A stretch of DNA of 46,739 nucleotides from Isotricha intestinalis (taxonomy: Eukaryota > Ciliophora > Litostomatea > Vestibuliferida > Isotrichidae): assembly GCA_023807065.1 (NCBI GenBank), contig JAJJLU010000434.1:1-46739 (forward strand), in the 5' to 3' direction. Positions 1 through 9,531 of the stretch are shown piece after piece. Numbering within the stretch: the stretch's first letter is position 1; the number at the start of each line of letters is the position of its first letter. The translations under genes and the position numbers were made by a program. The notes under the pieces are model-generated. The model was not told the origin of the DNA. It did not search any database and was given only the letters and a program-made list of their open reading frames with translations.

Positions 1-420
1 AGAATAATTTTTTATATTTTTAATGCTTTCTTGTTTACTTAAATTAAAAGTATCTTTATTTATTTGATTATAATTTTAATTTTGTCTTGCTTCAAATTGA
101 GTCATTAAAGTAAATTCATCAAAAAAAGATTAATTATTATCATATGGTTATACACCACTTCTTTATATTGAAAAATTTTATTTTTGGGAATTGCATTTAT
201 ATTAATTTTCATTTTCTTCTTTTTTATTTTCAAAATCTACAAGATCGATTTATTTGTTTATAATTTATCAATTATTTCTTCTTTTAAAATATTTTTCTAA
301 ATCATTTTTAAATTTTTTATCAAGTTCTATTAAATTTCCTCTTATTTTCTCACTATTATCCCATTCATCAATAACTTATTTTAATTCAGTTTTATTCTTT
401 TTTAATTAATAAAATTCTTT
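1..420 (-). pseudogene. Degenerate coding remnant, 3' part beyond the window edge
   Basis: Read on the minus strand from about 420 to 1, one frame gives roughly 140 codons with clear coding periodicity: by hand count G/C falls about 33 times at codon position 1, 24 at position 2 and 8 at position 3. About eleven TAA codons and one TGA (268-270) interrupt it, but there is no frameshift. Stretches such as IDEWDNSEKIRGN and DEFTLMTQFEARQN look like real charged, helical protein. TAA alternates with CAA in Gln-like contexts. I do not recognise the family; a syntaxin-like helical protein would fit but is not shown. It is either a decayed gene or one written with TAA = Gln. Confidence 0.5.
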
Positions 421-926
421 TATTTAATATATAATAAATATTTAAATATTTATTTAATTCAACTTTCATAAAAAAAATATAAATTCCATTTTGATATGAA
501 ATAATTTCATTTAAATGAAATTATAAAAATTCTACTATTTGTAGGAAAACTAAATTAAATCAAATTTTTTCCTCAAGAATTTTAAAGAAATAAATTTAAT
601 AAAGAAAATAAAAAATCATTTCATTATGAGATTCAACTTTTTTAAATTAAAAATTATTTTTGTTTTATTTTCAATATTATATTGATTAAGTATTGTTTAA
701 AAATTATGATGGAAATAAAACACCATTAAAAGTATTTTGGAAATAATTATAATCAAAAATGATTACTTATAAATATTTTAAATAAAAAAATATTTATTGT
801 GGGAAGTTATATTCATTCTCAAAGAATAAATTTTTTGGTGATCATTGTTATTGTTAATCATTTTGATTTTTTATTTTTTAAAAAAATATAAAAGTTTGGT
901 ATCTTGAAATTTTTATAATTTAAAAA
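421..926. other. Intergenic, no gene seen
   Basis: A/T-rich spacer. The last 18 bases before the ATG at 927 belong to the block shared with the paralog downstream (see repeat at 909-975). Nothing else recognised. Confidence 0.5.
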
Positions 927-975
927 ATGAAACTATTTTTAATGTTTATTCCTCTTATTTTAGTTTATTCACAAG
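909..975 (+). repeat. Conserved 5' block of the secreted-protein paralogs, copy 1
   Basis: 67 bases covering 18 bases of leader plus the signal-peptide codons. It matches 1969-2035 at 63 of 67 positions by eye. The rest of the two genes is much more diverged, so leader and signal peptide have been kept or homogenised while the mature part changed. Confidence 0.8.
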
Positions 976-1427
976 TATTTGTTCCAAATAAAGAGAATAT
1001 AATAAATGGACAATTGACAAAAATCCCAATCTATTATCTAAATTTGCAAAATATTTACAACCAAATGATTGATTCATGTGTAAGTAACGCAAATAACGTA
1101 AATCAAGTAATTAAAAATGATTGCAAGAATAAAATTCTTATTTTTTTAAATAAAGTTTCGAATAATACTATTGATTTTTCAACTTCAATCGAAGAAATAT
1201 ATAGAGATATTTTAAAAATAATACCAAAATATCCTAATCTAGAAATGATAAAAAAAAATATTATACAATATCTGTATAAAAGATTTACAAATAATGTTCG
1301 CATAGCATGTTCCCCTTTAAATACAAGAAGATTGGAAGATAATTCAGATTGTAGTACCTTTTTAGGGAATACTTTATGCAGACTTATTCATTTTTTTTGG
1401 GGTGATGACGCATGGGATTGTGATTAA
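927..1427 (+). CDS. Small secreted cysteine-containing protein, paralog 1
   Basis: 166 residues. The start MKLFLMFIPLILVYSQ is a clean signal peptide with likely cleavage after Ser15 or Gln16, so the product is probably secreted or lumenal. The mature part is helical, Asn/Ile-rich and has six cysteines (in DSC, NDC, IAC, SDC, TLC, and the C-terminal WDCD). The C-terminal pattern, FLGN then two residues, CR, then CD at the very end, recurs in the next gene. The ATG at 927 is chosen because the signal peptide follows at once and the leader is conserved in the paralog. No family is recognised. The pair looks like a lineage-specific tandem duplication. Confidence 0.8.
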   Translation: MKLFLMFIPLILVYSQVFVPNKENIINGQLTKIPIYYLNLQNIYNQMIDSCVSNANNVNQVIKNDCKNKILIFLNKVSNNTIDFSTSIEEIYRDILKIIPKYPNLEMIKKNIIQYLYKRFTNNVRIACSPLNTRRLEDNSDCSTFLGNTLCRLIHFFWGDDAWDCD

Positions 1428-1968
1428 TTTAAAATTAGTACATATTAAATAGAAATTTAATCATTATTATAAAAGAATGTTAAAATTAGATTATTTTTAA
1501 TTTTTTTTAAATTTTAATATTTTTATTATCTAAATTTCAGAGTTTATTGTATGTCTCAAATTATATCTATAATTACTACATAAAATATTAATTTCAAATT
1601 CAGCTGTTTTTTTTTCTTAATTTTTTTTATCATTCAATCTATAAAAAATGTTCATTGGAAAAAATGCATTGTTTTGTATTCTTTAATATTATTTTTGTCA
1701 GTTAATAATATTTATCATTTACCGTATAACTTACATATATATTTAGTTATATTATTAAAATTTTTAATTGAATTATTTCATTAATTACACAAAAGATTTA
1801 GGAAATAAATTTTTTTAAAAAATATTTAATAATAATTGTTTTTAAATCTTTATTGGTAATAAAAAAATTTTTTTAATATAAATTATTAGAATATTAAACA
1901 TTTTAAAAATATTTTTTTATTTTTCAAAAAATATTAAAAATTTGAATCTTTTATGACAAATATTGTTA
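1428..1968. other. Intergenic, nothing recognised
   Basis: A/T-rich spacer between the tandem paralogs. No coding periodicity noticed on either strand. Confidence 0.4.
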
Positions 1969-2035
1969 ATTTTTATAATTGAAAAAATGAAACTATTTTT
2001 AATTTTTATTCCTCTTATTTTAATTTATTCAAAAG
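1969..2035 (+). repeat. Conserved 5' block of the secreted-protein paralogs, copy 2
   Basis: Partner of 909-975: four mismatches in 67 positions by eye. It spans the leader and the start of the signal peptide. Confidence 0.8.
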
Positions 2036-2487
2036 ACCTAAAAATAATTAATCAAACACTAATCAAAATAGAAGATAATGATGAACCACCAATCAAAATA
2101 GAAGATATTTTAGATCCACCAAACTCCGAACTATATTCAGATTGGGTAAAATTTAGATTTGAGAATATGTGGATTTCATGTAGTATAACACCAATTCATA
2201 ATAAATGTAAATCGGATGTTAATTCTTTTTTTCAAATTGTTTTGAATTCTACAAATAATTATTCATCACAGGCTTATAAGGTACATAATTTGATAAACTT
2301 GAATATCAATAGATATCCTAATGATAATATGAGAAAGGAAAATGCTTTGGCAGAGATAATTAAATATATTGTTAATAATTTTATTCAAAAAAGTGTTCTA
2401 ACAAGAGCAAGTAGTGACAATTTTGGGAACGCTTGTTGTAGATTTTTAGTGTGGATATTTAGAATAAATAAAGATTTGTGTGATTAA
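1987..2487 (+). CDS. Small secreted cysteine-containing protein, paralog 2
   Basis: 166 residues from the ATG at 1987. The frame stays open 24 bases further upstream, but only to a TTG. The signal peptide MKLFLIFIPLILIYSK is nearly identical to that of the gene 0.5 kb upstream. The mature part differs: it starts with an imperfect internal repeat (KIEDNDEPP and KIEDILDPP) and then resembles paralog 1 only in cysteine pattern (WISC, NKC, GNACCR, DLCD). Both proteins end in Cys-Asp. Function unknown. A secreted effector, surface coat or granule protein would fit, but the sequence does not say which. Confidence 0.8.
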   Translation: MKLFLIFIPLILIYSKDLKIINQTLIKIEDNDEPPIKIEDILDPPNSELYSDWVKFRFENMWISCSITPIHNKCKSDVNSFFQIVLNSTNNYSSQAYKVHNLINLNINRYPNDNMRKENALAEIIKYIVNNFIQKSVLTRASSDNFGNACCRFLVWIFRINKDLCD

Positions 2488-3075
2488 TTTTAAAAATTTA
2501 TTCTTTTAGATTAATTTAAATAAATATTAAACATTGTTTTAGAATCTACAAATTAGGTTTTATAAAGTTTTTTTTCAAATAATTATTTTAAAGATTAAAA
2601 TAAAGAATATATTTAACTTAAATAATTTTTAAATATTTGAAATTTCAGCTTTTATTTTTATATATGAAATTATTTCCTATTGAATTACCATATAAAACAG
2701 TAATATTAATTTTTGGATAATTTATTCTAAGTTCAAAAATGTTTTCTTATATTTCTCTTCTTATAAAAAACTTTTTATCAAAGATATAATATTTATTATA
2801 TATAAAAAGAAGAAATATAAATTCTATCTCTTTTATAATTGTTAATTAATTAAATGTATTTTATTAATTCAAAATAACATTAAATAACGATTATCATTAT
2901 ATTTGATGCCAAAAAAATTATAATTATCTTAAAAATATTCATAAATATTTCATTATAAAATAAAAGGTTTTTCAAGAATAATGTTATAAATCAATCTTCA
3001 AAAAAAATAAAGATTTTATTCAGTATTTTAAATAAAAAAGAAAAAAATTATTTATAATAAATTAAAATAAATCTA
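2488..3075. other. Intergenic, nothing recognised
   Basis: A/T-rich spacer between convergent genes. It may hold 3' ends and termination signals, but I see no specific motif. Confidence 0.4.
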
Positions 3076-4950
3076 TTACTTTATCAAAGGTAAATCATAT
3101 TCAGGTAAAATATCTAATTGTTTTTTATTAAAAACATAAGAATATCTTTGAAAAATTCCAGGATCTTCTTTTTTAAATTTAATATAATTATTTAATAATT
3201 TTTTTCTAATATAACTATTTTGATTTTTAAAAGGGAAATATTTATGATTTAAATTAACAATAAATAAAGAGCTTCCAATATAATTATTACAATTCATTCC
3301 TCCAAAAATAATTAATTTATCATCATAAATAAATGAAACATGACCACATCTATTAATTATTTTAAAATCAGTTTTAAAAGAATATAATTTAATTTCAAAC
3401 CAAATCATTTTATTTAAAGCTAAAATATAAGTATCATTTAAAGCAAAAGATTCACTTTTAATATCATTTCTTCCTCCATGAATAATAATAAAATTTTCTT
3501 TTTCATAATAATTCATTGAATGAAAAAATCTTGGTAAAGGTTTTTTACCTATAGTATTTATTTTTTTCCATTCTAAATAATTTTTTCCAAATATTAATAT
3601 ATATAAATCATTACTTAATCCTTCATCTTTATATTTACCTCCAAATATATAAATTCCATTAATTTTAATTTTAGAATTTTTAATTTTTGGAAAATCATAA
3701 ATATTGATTTGTTTTAAATTCTTTATTTCATGAGGAACAACTAAACAAGATGAATGACCATAAATTAAAGGTCCATTATATTTATTATTATATATAGGTT
3801 TATTCCAATAATATTTTTCCCCTATATTTAATATATATACATCACTTATTATTTCTCCTGTAAATATTATTCCTCCATGAATTATATAATTATTTCCTAT
3901 TAATTCTCCTATGAAATTTTTTCTAGAATAAGGTTTATTATTTCCTTCAATTTTTAAATTTAACCATTTATTATTATTAAATTTATATATGTCAAAATCA
4001 CATATTTCTTCTGAATTTAAATATTTTATTTTTCCACCATATATAAATAATATATTATTATAATAAAATAAATTATGACCATATCTTATATAATTATTTT
4101 CATTATTCTTAATTTTTTTCCATTCTAAACTTTCTAAATTTAAATTCCAAATATAATTTAAATTAAATACACTTGTAATTCCTCCAAATAATAATAATTC
4201 ATTATTATCTTTTAAACATATTGAAAATTGTTCCCTTCCTTCAGGAAAATTTTTATTTGAATATTTAAAAAAACAATAAAATTTAATTTCTTTTATTTCA
4301 TTATTTTCAATTAAACTTATTAAATTCTTTTGTTTAAAAATAATTTCTTTTTCTTTTGATAAAGATTCTTTTTCTCCATTTATTTTTATTTTTGGTATTT
4401 TATATTTCATATACATTTTTTCATAATTATTTATACTTTCATCAATGCTGTCTGCTTGTCTTTCATAGTTTAATTTACTTATTTCATCAAAAATTAAATT
4501 ATTTTTTCTTATTATAATTAAACTATCCAAAGGATTTTTATAACTTTTATCTTTTTCTAATATTCTTATTGTTATTTTTGATTCTTTATTTTTTAATTTA
4601 TTTTTTTTTTGGAATATTTTAATATTTAATCTATCTTTTGCTGGTAAATTTAGTTTTTTTAACTTTAATTCTGATTTTATTTTGTGATTTTTTAATATTT
4701 TATTTTCATCTGCCCCATAATATTGAGATAAACTTTCATTTAATTTTAAACTATAATCATCAAATGAATCTTTTATATAATGTTTTTTATTACATATTAT
4801 TCCTGAAATATTTTCTGTTATTCTTTGATTATCTTCAAAATTTGAATCAATTGTATTTTTATTTTCAATTTCTCTTTTATTATATTTTGTTATTAATAGA
4901 GAGTTTTGAAATATTGATTTGGCTGATATTGATTTATGAAATTTTTTCAT
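3076..4950 (-). CDS. Kelch-repeat beta-propeller protein
   Basis: 624 residues. Residues 1-225 are a lysine-rich, low-complexity lead with no recognised domain. Residues about 226-568 hold six blades, each with the diagnostic double glycine (LLFGG, FIYGG, IIHGG, YIFGG, IIHGG, IIFGG) followed about 15-20 residues on by a W or F, as in kelch repeats. Six blades make a complete propeller. The last 55 residues are basic. There is no BTB, F-box or phosphatase domain, so a Cul3 adaptor role is not supported. Cytoplasmic kelch proteins of this form usually bind protein partners. Starts with ATG. It diverges from the GTPase gene across a 375-base spacer (4951-5325) in which I see no other gene. Confidence 0.85.
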   Translation of the reverse strand: MKKFHKSISAKSIFQNSLLITKYNKREIENKNTIDSNFEDNQRITENISGIICNKKHYIKDSFDDYSLKLNESLSQYYGADENKILKNHKIKSELKLKKLNLPAKDRLNIKIFQKKNKLKNKESKITIRILEKDKSYKNPLDSLIIIRKNNLIFDEISKLNYERQADSIDESINNYEKMYMKYKIPKIKINGEKESLSKEKEIIFKQKNLISLIENNEIKEIKFYCFFKYSNKNFPEGREQFSICLKDNNELLLFGGITSVFNLNYIWNLNLESLEWKKIKNNENNYIRYGHNLFYYNNILFIYGGKIKYLNSEEICDFDIYKFNNNKWLNLKIEGNNKPYSRKNFIGELIGNNYIIHGGIIFTGEIISDVYILNIGEKYYWNKPIYNNKYNGPLIYGHSSCLVVPHEIKNLKQINIYDFPKIKNSKIKINGIYIFGGKYKDEGLSNDLYILIFGKNYLEWKKINTIGKKPLPRFFHSMNYYEKENFIIIHGGRNDIKSESFALNDTYILALNKMIWFEIKLYSFKTDFKIINRCGHVSFIYDDKLIIFGGMNCNNYIGSSLFIVNLNHKYFPFKNQNSYIRKKLLNNYIKFKKEDPGIFQRYSYVFNKKQLDILPEYDLPLIK

Positions 4951-5325
4951 TAAAAATTATAATTGTTTTTTTCAGTAAAAATTGATTAATTGATTTTTTT
5001 TCAAATTATTTTTTTTCAAAGATTAATATTTAATTTATTTTTTATAAATGGAAATATACATTATCATAAAAGATTTAAATTAAATATATAGAAATATTTC
5101 TTTTAATAGATAATGTATTTAAAAAATATTTGGAAGAAATAAAAACAAATAACTATTTAGAAATTTAATTAAAAAAGAACTTAATATAAATGAAAATTAG
5201 AATAAATATATTTAAATTAATTAAAACTTAGATTATATTTGACTTTATATTTCTTATATTTTCACATTTTTATATTAAAAATTAATATCAAAATAACAAT
5301 TTAATAAATATAATATTTAAATAGA

Positions 5326-6117
5326 ATGTCTGAAATATTTCAACCAAACAATCAAGAAAAATTAATTCCATTAAATGATAGTAATGATAATTTGGAAATA
5401 AATAGTTTGATTCAAAAAATTTCAACAACTCCTTTTGATATTTCAATGAATATAGATGAGAATATAAAATATAATGAAACTTTAAATTCAAAAGCAATAA
5501 TTTTAGGAAATTCTTCAGTAGGTAAAACTTCAATTTTATTTAGATTACTTAAAAATAGATTTCCTGAAAAATATGAATTAAATGAATTTAAATTTGATAC
5601 AATAAAATTCCAAATAAGAATTAATGAATTAAATATAACATCAAAAATAGAATTAAATATAATAGATATACCATCTAAAAATAAATATGATGAATTTATG
5701 GAAAAAAATTCTTCTTCATGTGAAATATTTATATTTGTTTATAGTATTGATGATTTAGAAAGTTTTGAAAATATAAATTATTGGATAAATGAAGCTAAAA
5801 AAATTTTAAATGGAAGAAATGCAGTTTTTTTATTATTAGGAAATAAAATTGATGAAAATGAAAAAAGAAAAGTTTTAAATGGTCAATCAGATGAATTTGA
5901 TGAAAAAGTTGATTTTAATGAAGAAGTAAGTGCTAAAAACGGAGATAATATTAATGAAGTTTTTCAAAAATGTTTTGTCAAATTTTATAGAAATCATTTA
6001 AAAGTCAATTATAAAAAATTTATTGAAAATATTACTAGTAATAGTGATTTAGAATTAAATTTAAATTCAAAAAAAAAATGTTGTTGTTGCTGCTTTTGTT
6101 GTTGTAAAAAAAATTAA
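5326..6117 (+). CDS. Ras/Rab-superfamily small GTPase with degenerate G3 and polycysteine tail
   Basis: 263 residues. After a 55-residue N-terminal extension comes the P-loop GNSSVGKTS (61-69). G4 is clear (LLGNKID) and so is G5 (VSAKNG). G3, normally DTAGQE in Rabs, reads DIPSKNKYDE, so the catalytic Gln and the switch II Gly are absent. Intrinsic GTP hydrolysis is probably slow or regulated differently (inference). The C terminus is KKKCCCCCFCCCKKN: eight cysteines but no CaaX box, more consistent with multiple palmitoylation or unusual prenylation and hence membrane attachment. The fold is certain; the subfamily (Rab-like or Ras-like) is not. Confidence 0.85.
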   Translation: MSEIFQPNNQEKLIPLNDSNDNLEINSLIQKISTTPFDISMNIDENIKYNETLNSKAIILGNSSVGKTSILFRLLKNRFPEKYELNEFKFDTIKFQIRINELNITSKIELNIIDIPSKNKYDEFMEKNSSSCEIFIFVYSIDDLESFENINYWINEAKKILNGRNAVFLLLGNKIDENEKRKVLNGQSDEFDEKVDFNEEVSAKNGDNINEVFQKCFVKFYRNHLKVNYKKFIENITSNSDLELNLNSKKKCCCCCFCCCKKN

Positions 6118-6427
6118 TAATTATTATTTATTTTTTCTTTTTTTTTATTTATTTTTTTAATTTATTTCAAAACAAATATTTTTTATATATAATATTTAAT
6201 AATGAATTATTTGTAAACAAAAAAAACAATGATTATAATTCAAAAAAAAAACAATATTATATACTTATTGTATTTATTGAATTTGATTCAATCAAATAAG
6301 GCAGATGCAACTTTAGTCCATATATTTATTGTAATTTTTAACTTGTTAAGAAATTCATTTTTTTTAATTATTTTTTTTTTTGGTTTTTGAATTGATTTTT
6401 TTTTTCTTTTATATTTATTAATATAAA
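6118..6427. other. Intergenic, nothing recognised
   Basis: A/T spacer with T-runs directly after the GTPase stop; no gene seen. Confidence 0.4.
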
Positions 6428-6990
6428 ATGTAGGGTTTTGGAACAAAATAATTTAAGAAAATTTCAGTTCATTTATAATTAAATTATAAAGATAAAAATA
6501 AAAAGAGATAATTGATAAGTTTTTAAAAGAAATACAAATAATATTATTATAAAATGATCAAATGAATTTGATATTTATTCATATAGAATTATTTTTGCAA
6601 TATTAAGATTTTTATTAATATTATTGGTGTATCTGATTAGTTCAAATTAAAATAAAAGAAAGTTAATGATTATATGAATTTTAATAGAATAGATGTAAAT
6701 AATATTGGTTTCAAAAAATTAATTTATAATCTCCTTTAAATAATTATGAAGAAAGAATTCAAAAAATTAATTAAAGGTTAAATAGTGATATTTTTTCCAA
6801 AGATAAATTATTGTTTTAAGAAAAATAGTAAACTTATAAACCGAATTTAAAAGTTTAAAATTTTTAACATCTATTATAGTTTAATTAATTAATTATATTA
6901 GATGATATTAAATATTACAAAGTTTATATAAAAGAAAAAAAAAGAAATTTATAAAAATATATTTCAATTTAAAATAACGATAAACTAATA
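6428..6990 (+). pseudogene. Degenerate coding remnant rich in TAA/TAG
   Basis: An ATG followed directly by TAG opens a frame that reads as charged protein if TAA/TAG are skipped (6428 to about 6560). A second frame covers about 6680-6850 and includes NNYEERIQKIN, LNSDIFSKDKLLF and TYKPNLKV. That second piece has about nine TAA/TAG in 55 codons and no frameshift. The two pieces are in different frames and separated by TGA codons. No family recognised. It resembles the remnant at 1-420 in style. Confidence 0.35.
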
Positions 6991-7034
6991 TAATAATTTT
7001 AATCTAAAATTAAAATAATTTTTTATTTTTAATA

Positions 7035-7580
7035 TTAAAAATATTTAAATTTTTTTATTCCTGTTAATCTTTTATTTATAATAATATTTTCAAAAACTGG
7101 ACGAGAAAAATCTCTTTCAATAAAATCATATTGAACATTTTTAACTTTTAATCCATATTTTTCAGCCAGAATTTTATAATTTTTATGTTTAAATTGTTCT
7201 TGTTTAAAAAAATTAATATTTGAATTATTTAAAAACGTATTTATTAAACTTTTTCTTACATTAATTAATCCAATTGGATATTTAATTTTTAAATAACTTC
7301 TACTTCTATAAGAATTCATACATAAAGGTAAATTTCTTTTTAAATAAGTTTGATTAAAAGAATTAGAAAGGTTAAAATAATTTATTTGAGATTTATTTTT
7401 TATTTTATTTTTATTCTTATGAATTTCAATTCTTTTAATTTTATAATCATTATTTAATAGATCTCCTTTTAATTTAATATATTTATCTTTATTATACCTA
7501 TCTGTTAAAGGATATAAAGATTTTTCTTTTGGAAATTTTATTGGAGAAAAATTTAATTTATCAAAATTAATTTTTTCCAT
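7035..7580 (-). CDS. Hypothetical basic protein
   Basis: 181 residues from the ATG at 7580 (a TTG lies just upstream in frame). It is strongly basic and rich in Lys, Asn, Ile and Tyr, with a short PIGLINVRKSL stretch and a final TGIKKFKYF. No signal peptide, membrane segment or known domain. The frame is uninterrupted and ends in TAA. It lies tandem with the broken Mei2-like gene, about 105 bases downstream of it. A structural or microtubule-associated role would suit the composition but is only a guess. Confidence 0.6.
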   Translation of the reverse strand: MEKINFDKLNFSPIKFPKEKSLYPLTDRYNKDKYIKLKGDLLNNDYKIKRIEIHKNKNKIKNKSQINYFNLSNSFNQTYLKRNLPLCMNSYRSRSYLKIKYPIGLINVRKSLINTFLNNSNINFFKQEQFKHKNYKILAEKYGLKVKNVQYDFIERDFSRPVFENIIINKRLTGIKKFKYF

Positions 7581-7686
7581 CAAGAGATAAAAAAATTTAT
7601 TAGTTAAAAATTTTTTTACATTTATATTTATTTTAATTAAATGAATAAAATCTAATTAAAAATATAAAAAAAATAATAAAAAAGAT

Positions 7687-8516
7687 TTATAATACTTTCA
7701 TACCAAAACTTTTAACTTTAATAACTCCATTATTATAAACATTTTTTTTAATAGTAATACAAACTGAATATTCATAAATTTTTTTAAAAAGTTCTTTATA
7801 TTTTAAAGGTATTAATATTTCTAAATTATTTATATCATATGTGTTATTATTTAAAATATTATAATTTAAAAAAATTAATTCTAAGTGTTCTTCATTTATA
7901 TATTTGAATAATTTATTTTTTTGATATGTTTCAAAAAAAATAATAATATGAAAAGGATTTATAAAATTAATAACTGCAAAACCATAATTTCTATGAATTT
8001 TTTTATTATAAAGTAAATAAAAATAATTAAATTTTCCTGAAATATCTTCATTCTTCATAAATTCATTCAATAATTCTTTTGATTTATATAAATTAAAATT
8101 TTTGTTGTTTTTTCTTCTCCTAATATAATTTTAATTGGGGAAATTTCTGAAAATTTTTTTTTTGGATTTTGATTATTATCATTTAAATATTTGCAATTAG
8201 AAATATTATTAAATGATTTATTATTATTATCATAATTAGAATTATCATTATTTATTTTGGCATTTTCATTATTTATATGATAATTAAAAATTTTTGGTTT
8301 ATTAATATTAGAGATATTTTCATCAATATAATTATCATTATCTTCTTTTTCATTTGATTCTTGAAATAATGATAATATATCATCCAAGAATTTAGAATTA
8401 TTTGAATTTAAAATTATTAAAAAATACTATTACTTAAATATGAATTTTCATCTCTTATTAAAGAATTATCTGTTTCTTTATTTGATAAATTAATATTTTT
8501 TTTCATTTGAAAAGTT
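7687..8516 (-). pseudogene. Mei2-type RNA-binding (RRM_2) gene with broken frame
   Basis: The downstream open part (about 8070-7687) contains FNYFYLLYN, then NYGFAVINFINPFHIIIFFE. This is the hallmark of the C-terminal RRM of Mei2-like proteins (family pattern: F-Y-L, then N-x-G-x-A-x-I-N-F-x-x-P-x-x-I-x-x-F). The upstream, Asn-rich part (about 8400-8067) is in another frame. Only a -1 shift between 8130 and 8070 joins the two, producing TTKILIYIN then SKELLNEF where Mei2 has its first strand and helix. Further upstream the ATG frame at 8516 joins only by one extra T near 8425 or by a possible 74-nt GT-AG intron. The minus strand of 8060-8400 contains no GT, so an intron cannot explain the RRM break. 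Pseudogene, assembly indels, or programmed -1 frameshifting. Confidence 0.6.
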
Positions 8517-8730
8517 TTCTATTTCTTGCATTTTTAAAAATTATATTAAATTCTTAATATATTTATTCAATCAAACAAAAAAATAAAAAAAGAGTGTCAA
8601 CTAAATTTTTTCATATTTATCAAAATATTATTTTACTATTTCACAATAATATAGTAAACTTGAATTAATATTAAATAAATTCTATTTATTTTAATTATTT
8701 TTTTTTAAATGTTATTTTTTTCTATTATTT

Positions 8731-9459
8731 TTAATGTTTTACATTTTTGTCATTGTATTTAAATTTTACTCTTGAAAATGGTCTCCAAATGCTGAAAGAT
8801 TTTTTTAAGAAAATCCATTTTAAAGAAGAATTCATACAAACATCAACAATAAAATCAGAAAATATATTTTTAGTTTTTGGAAGATTAATAACTTCTATTG
8901 TACTATCAGTTATTAAATTTTGAAAAGAATCTTTAACTTTTTTACTTTCTAAAGCTCGTGTTAAATAATTTTGTAAAATTTTATTGCTTCTTTCATAATT
9001 TGAAATTGAATTAATTAAATTCGTTATTTCATTTTTCATTTCTCTTCTGTTTAAAGCTTCATATAATTTTTTATGAAATAAATTTTTAAAATCTTCATCA
9101 TTAATTAAATTTATTGCTATATCTTTTACAAAAAAATTCATATTTCTTCTAAAGTCATCATCTATTAATAAACCATTAAATAAATTTAATATAGATGAAT
9201 TTATATTATTATTTAAAAGTATTTTTTCATAAATTTGACTTTTATTTAATAAGGAATCACTATTTAAAAATAATTTTGGATCTAATAAAATTTTTTTTAT
9301 TAGTCTTTTTTTATATTTTCTTCTTATTATATAAAACATAAAAGTTCCAGTTAAAGCAATTGAAGTATATTTAATTTCTTTTGGATGTTTAATTACATAT
9401 TTATTTTGTTTTATTTTATATTTCAATTCTATGAATTTATCATAAAGAAATTGTTTCAT
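8731..9459 (-). CDS. Hypothetical protein with one N-terminal membrane segment
   Basis: 242 residues from the ATG at 9459 (the frame extends three codons further only with a TTG). Residues about 30-45 (YTSIALTGTFMFYIIRR) form one short hydrophobic segment flanked by Lys/Arg clusters, so it is probably a membrane-anchored protein with a long soluble C-terminal part. That part is helical and charged, with repeated NLINDEDFKNLF-like and ITNLINSISNYE-like stretches. An outer mitochondrial or ER anchor would fit; the family is not recognised. It diverges from the next gene with only 72 bases between the start codons, implying a shared promoter. Confidence 0.65.
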   Translation of the reverse strand: MKQFLYDKFIELKYKIKQNKYVIKHPKEIKYTSIALTGTFMFYIIRRKYKKRLIKKILLDPKLFLNSDSLLNKSQIYEKILLNNNINSSILNLFNGLLIDDDFRRNMNFFVKDIAINLINDEDFKNLFHKKLYEALNRREMKNEITNLINSISNYERSNKILQNYLTRALESKKVKDSFQNLITDSTIEVINLPKTKNIFSDFIVDVCMNSSLKWIFLKKSFSIWRPFSRVKFKYNDKNVKH

Positions 9460-9531
9460 TAATAACAATTCAATTATCTTAAATATTAATTATTTTAACA
9501 TACATAAAAATTAAAATAAAAATTAGGAAAA

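Noticed and set aside
1..60. Left-end telomere
   Set aside because: No CCCCAAT-type repeat; the window simply begins inside a coding remnant.
4638..4985. 115-codon plus-strand frame over the kelch gene start
   Set aside because: Shadow of the minus-strand kelch frame; poly-Leu/Phe/Tyr composition with no motif.
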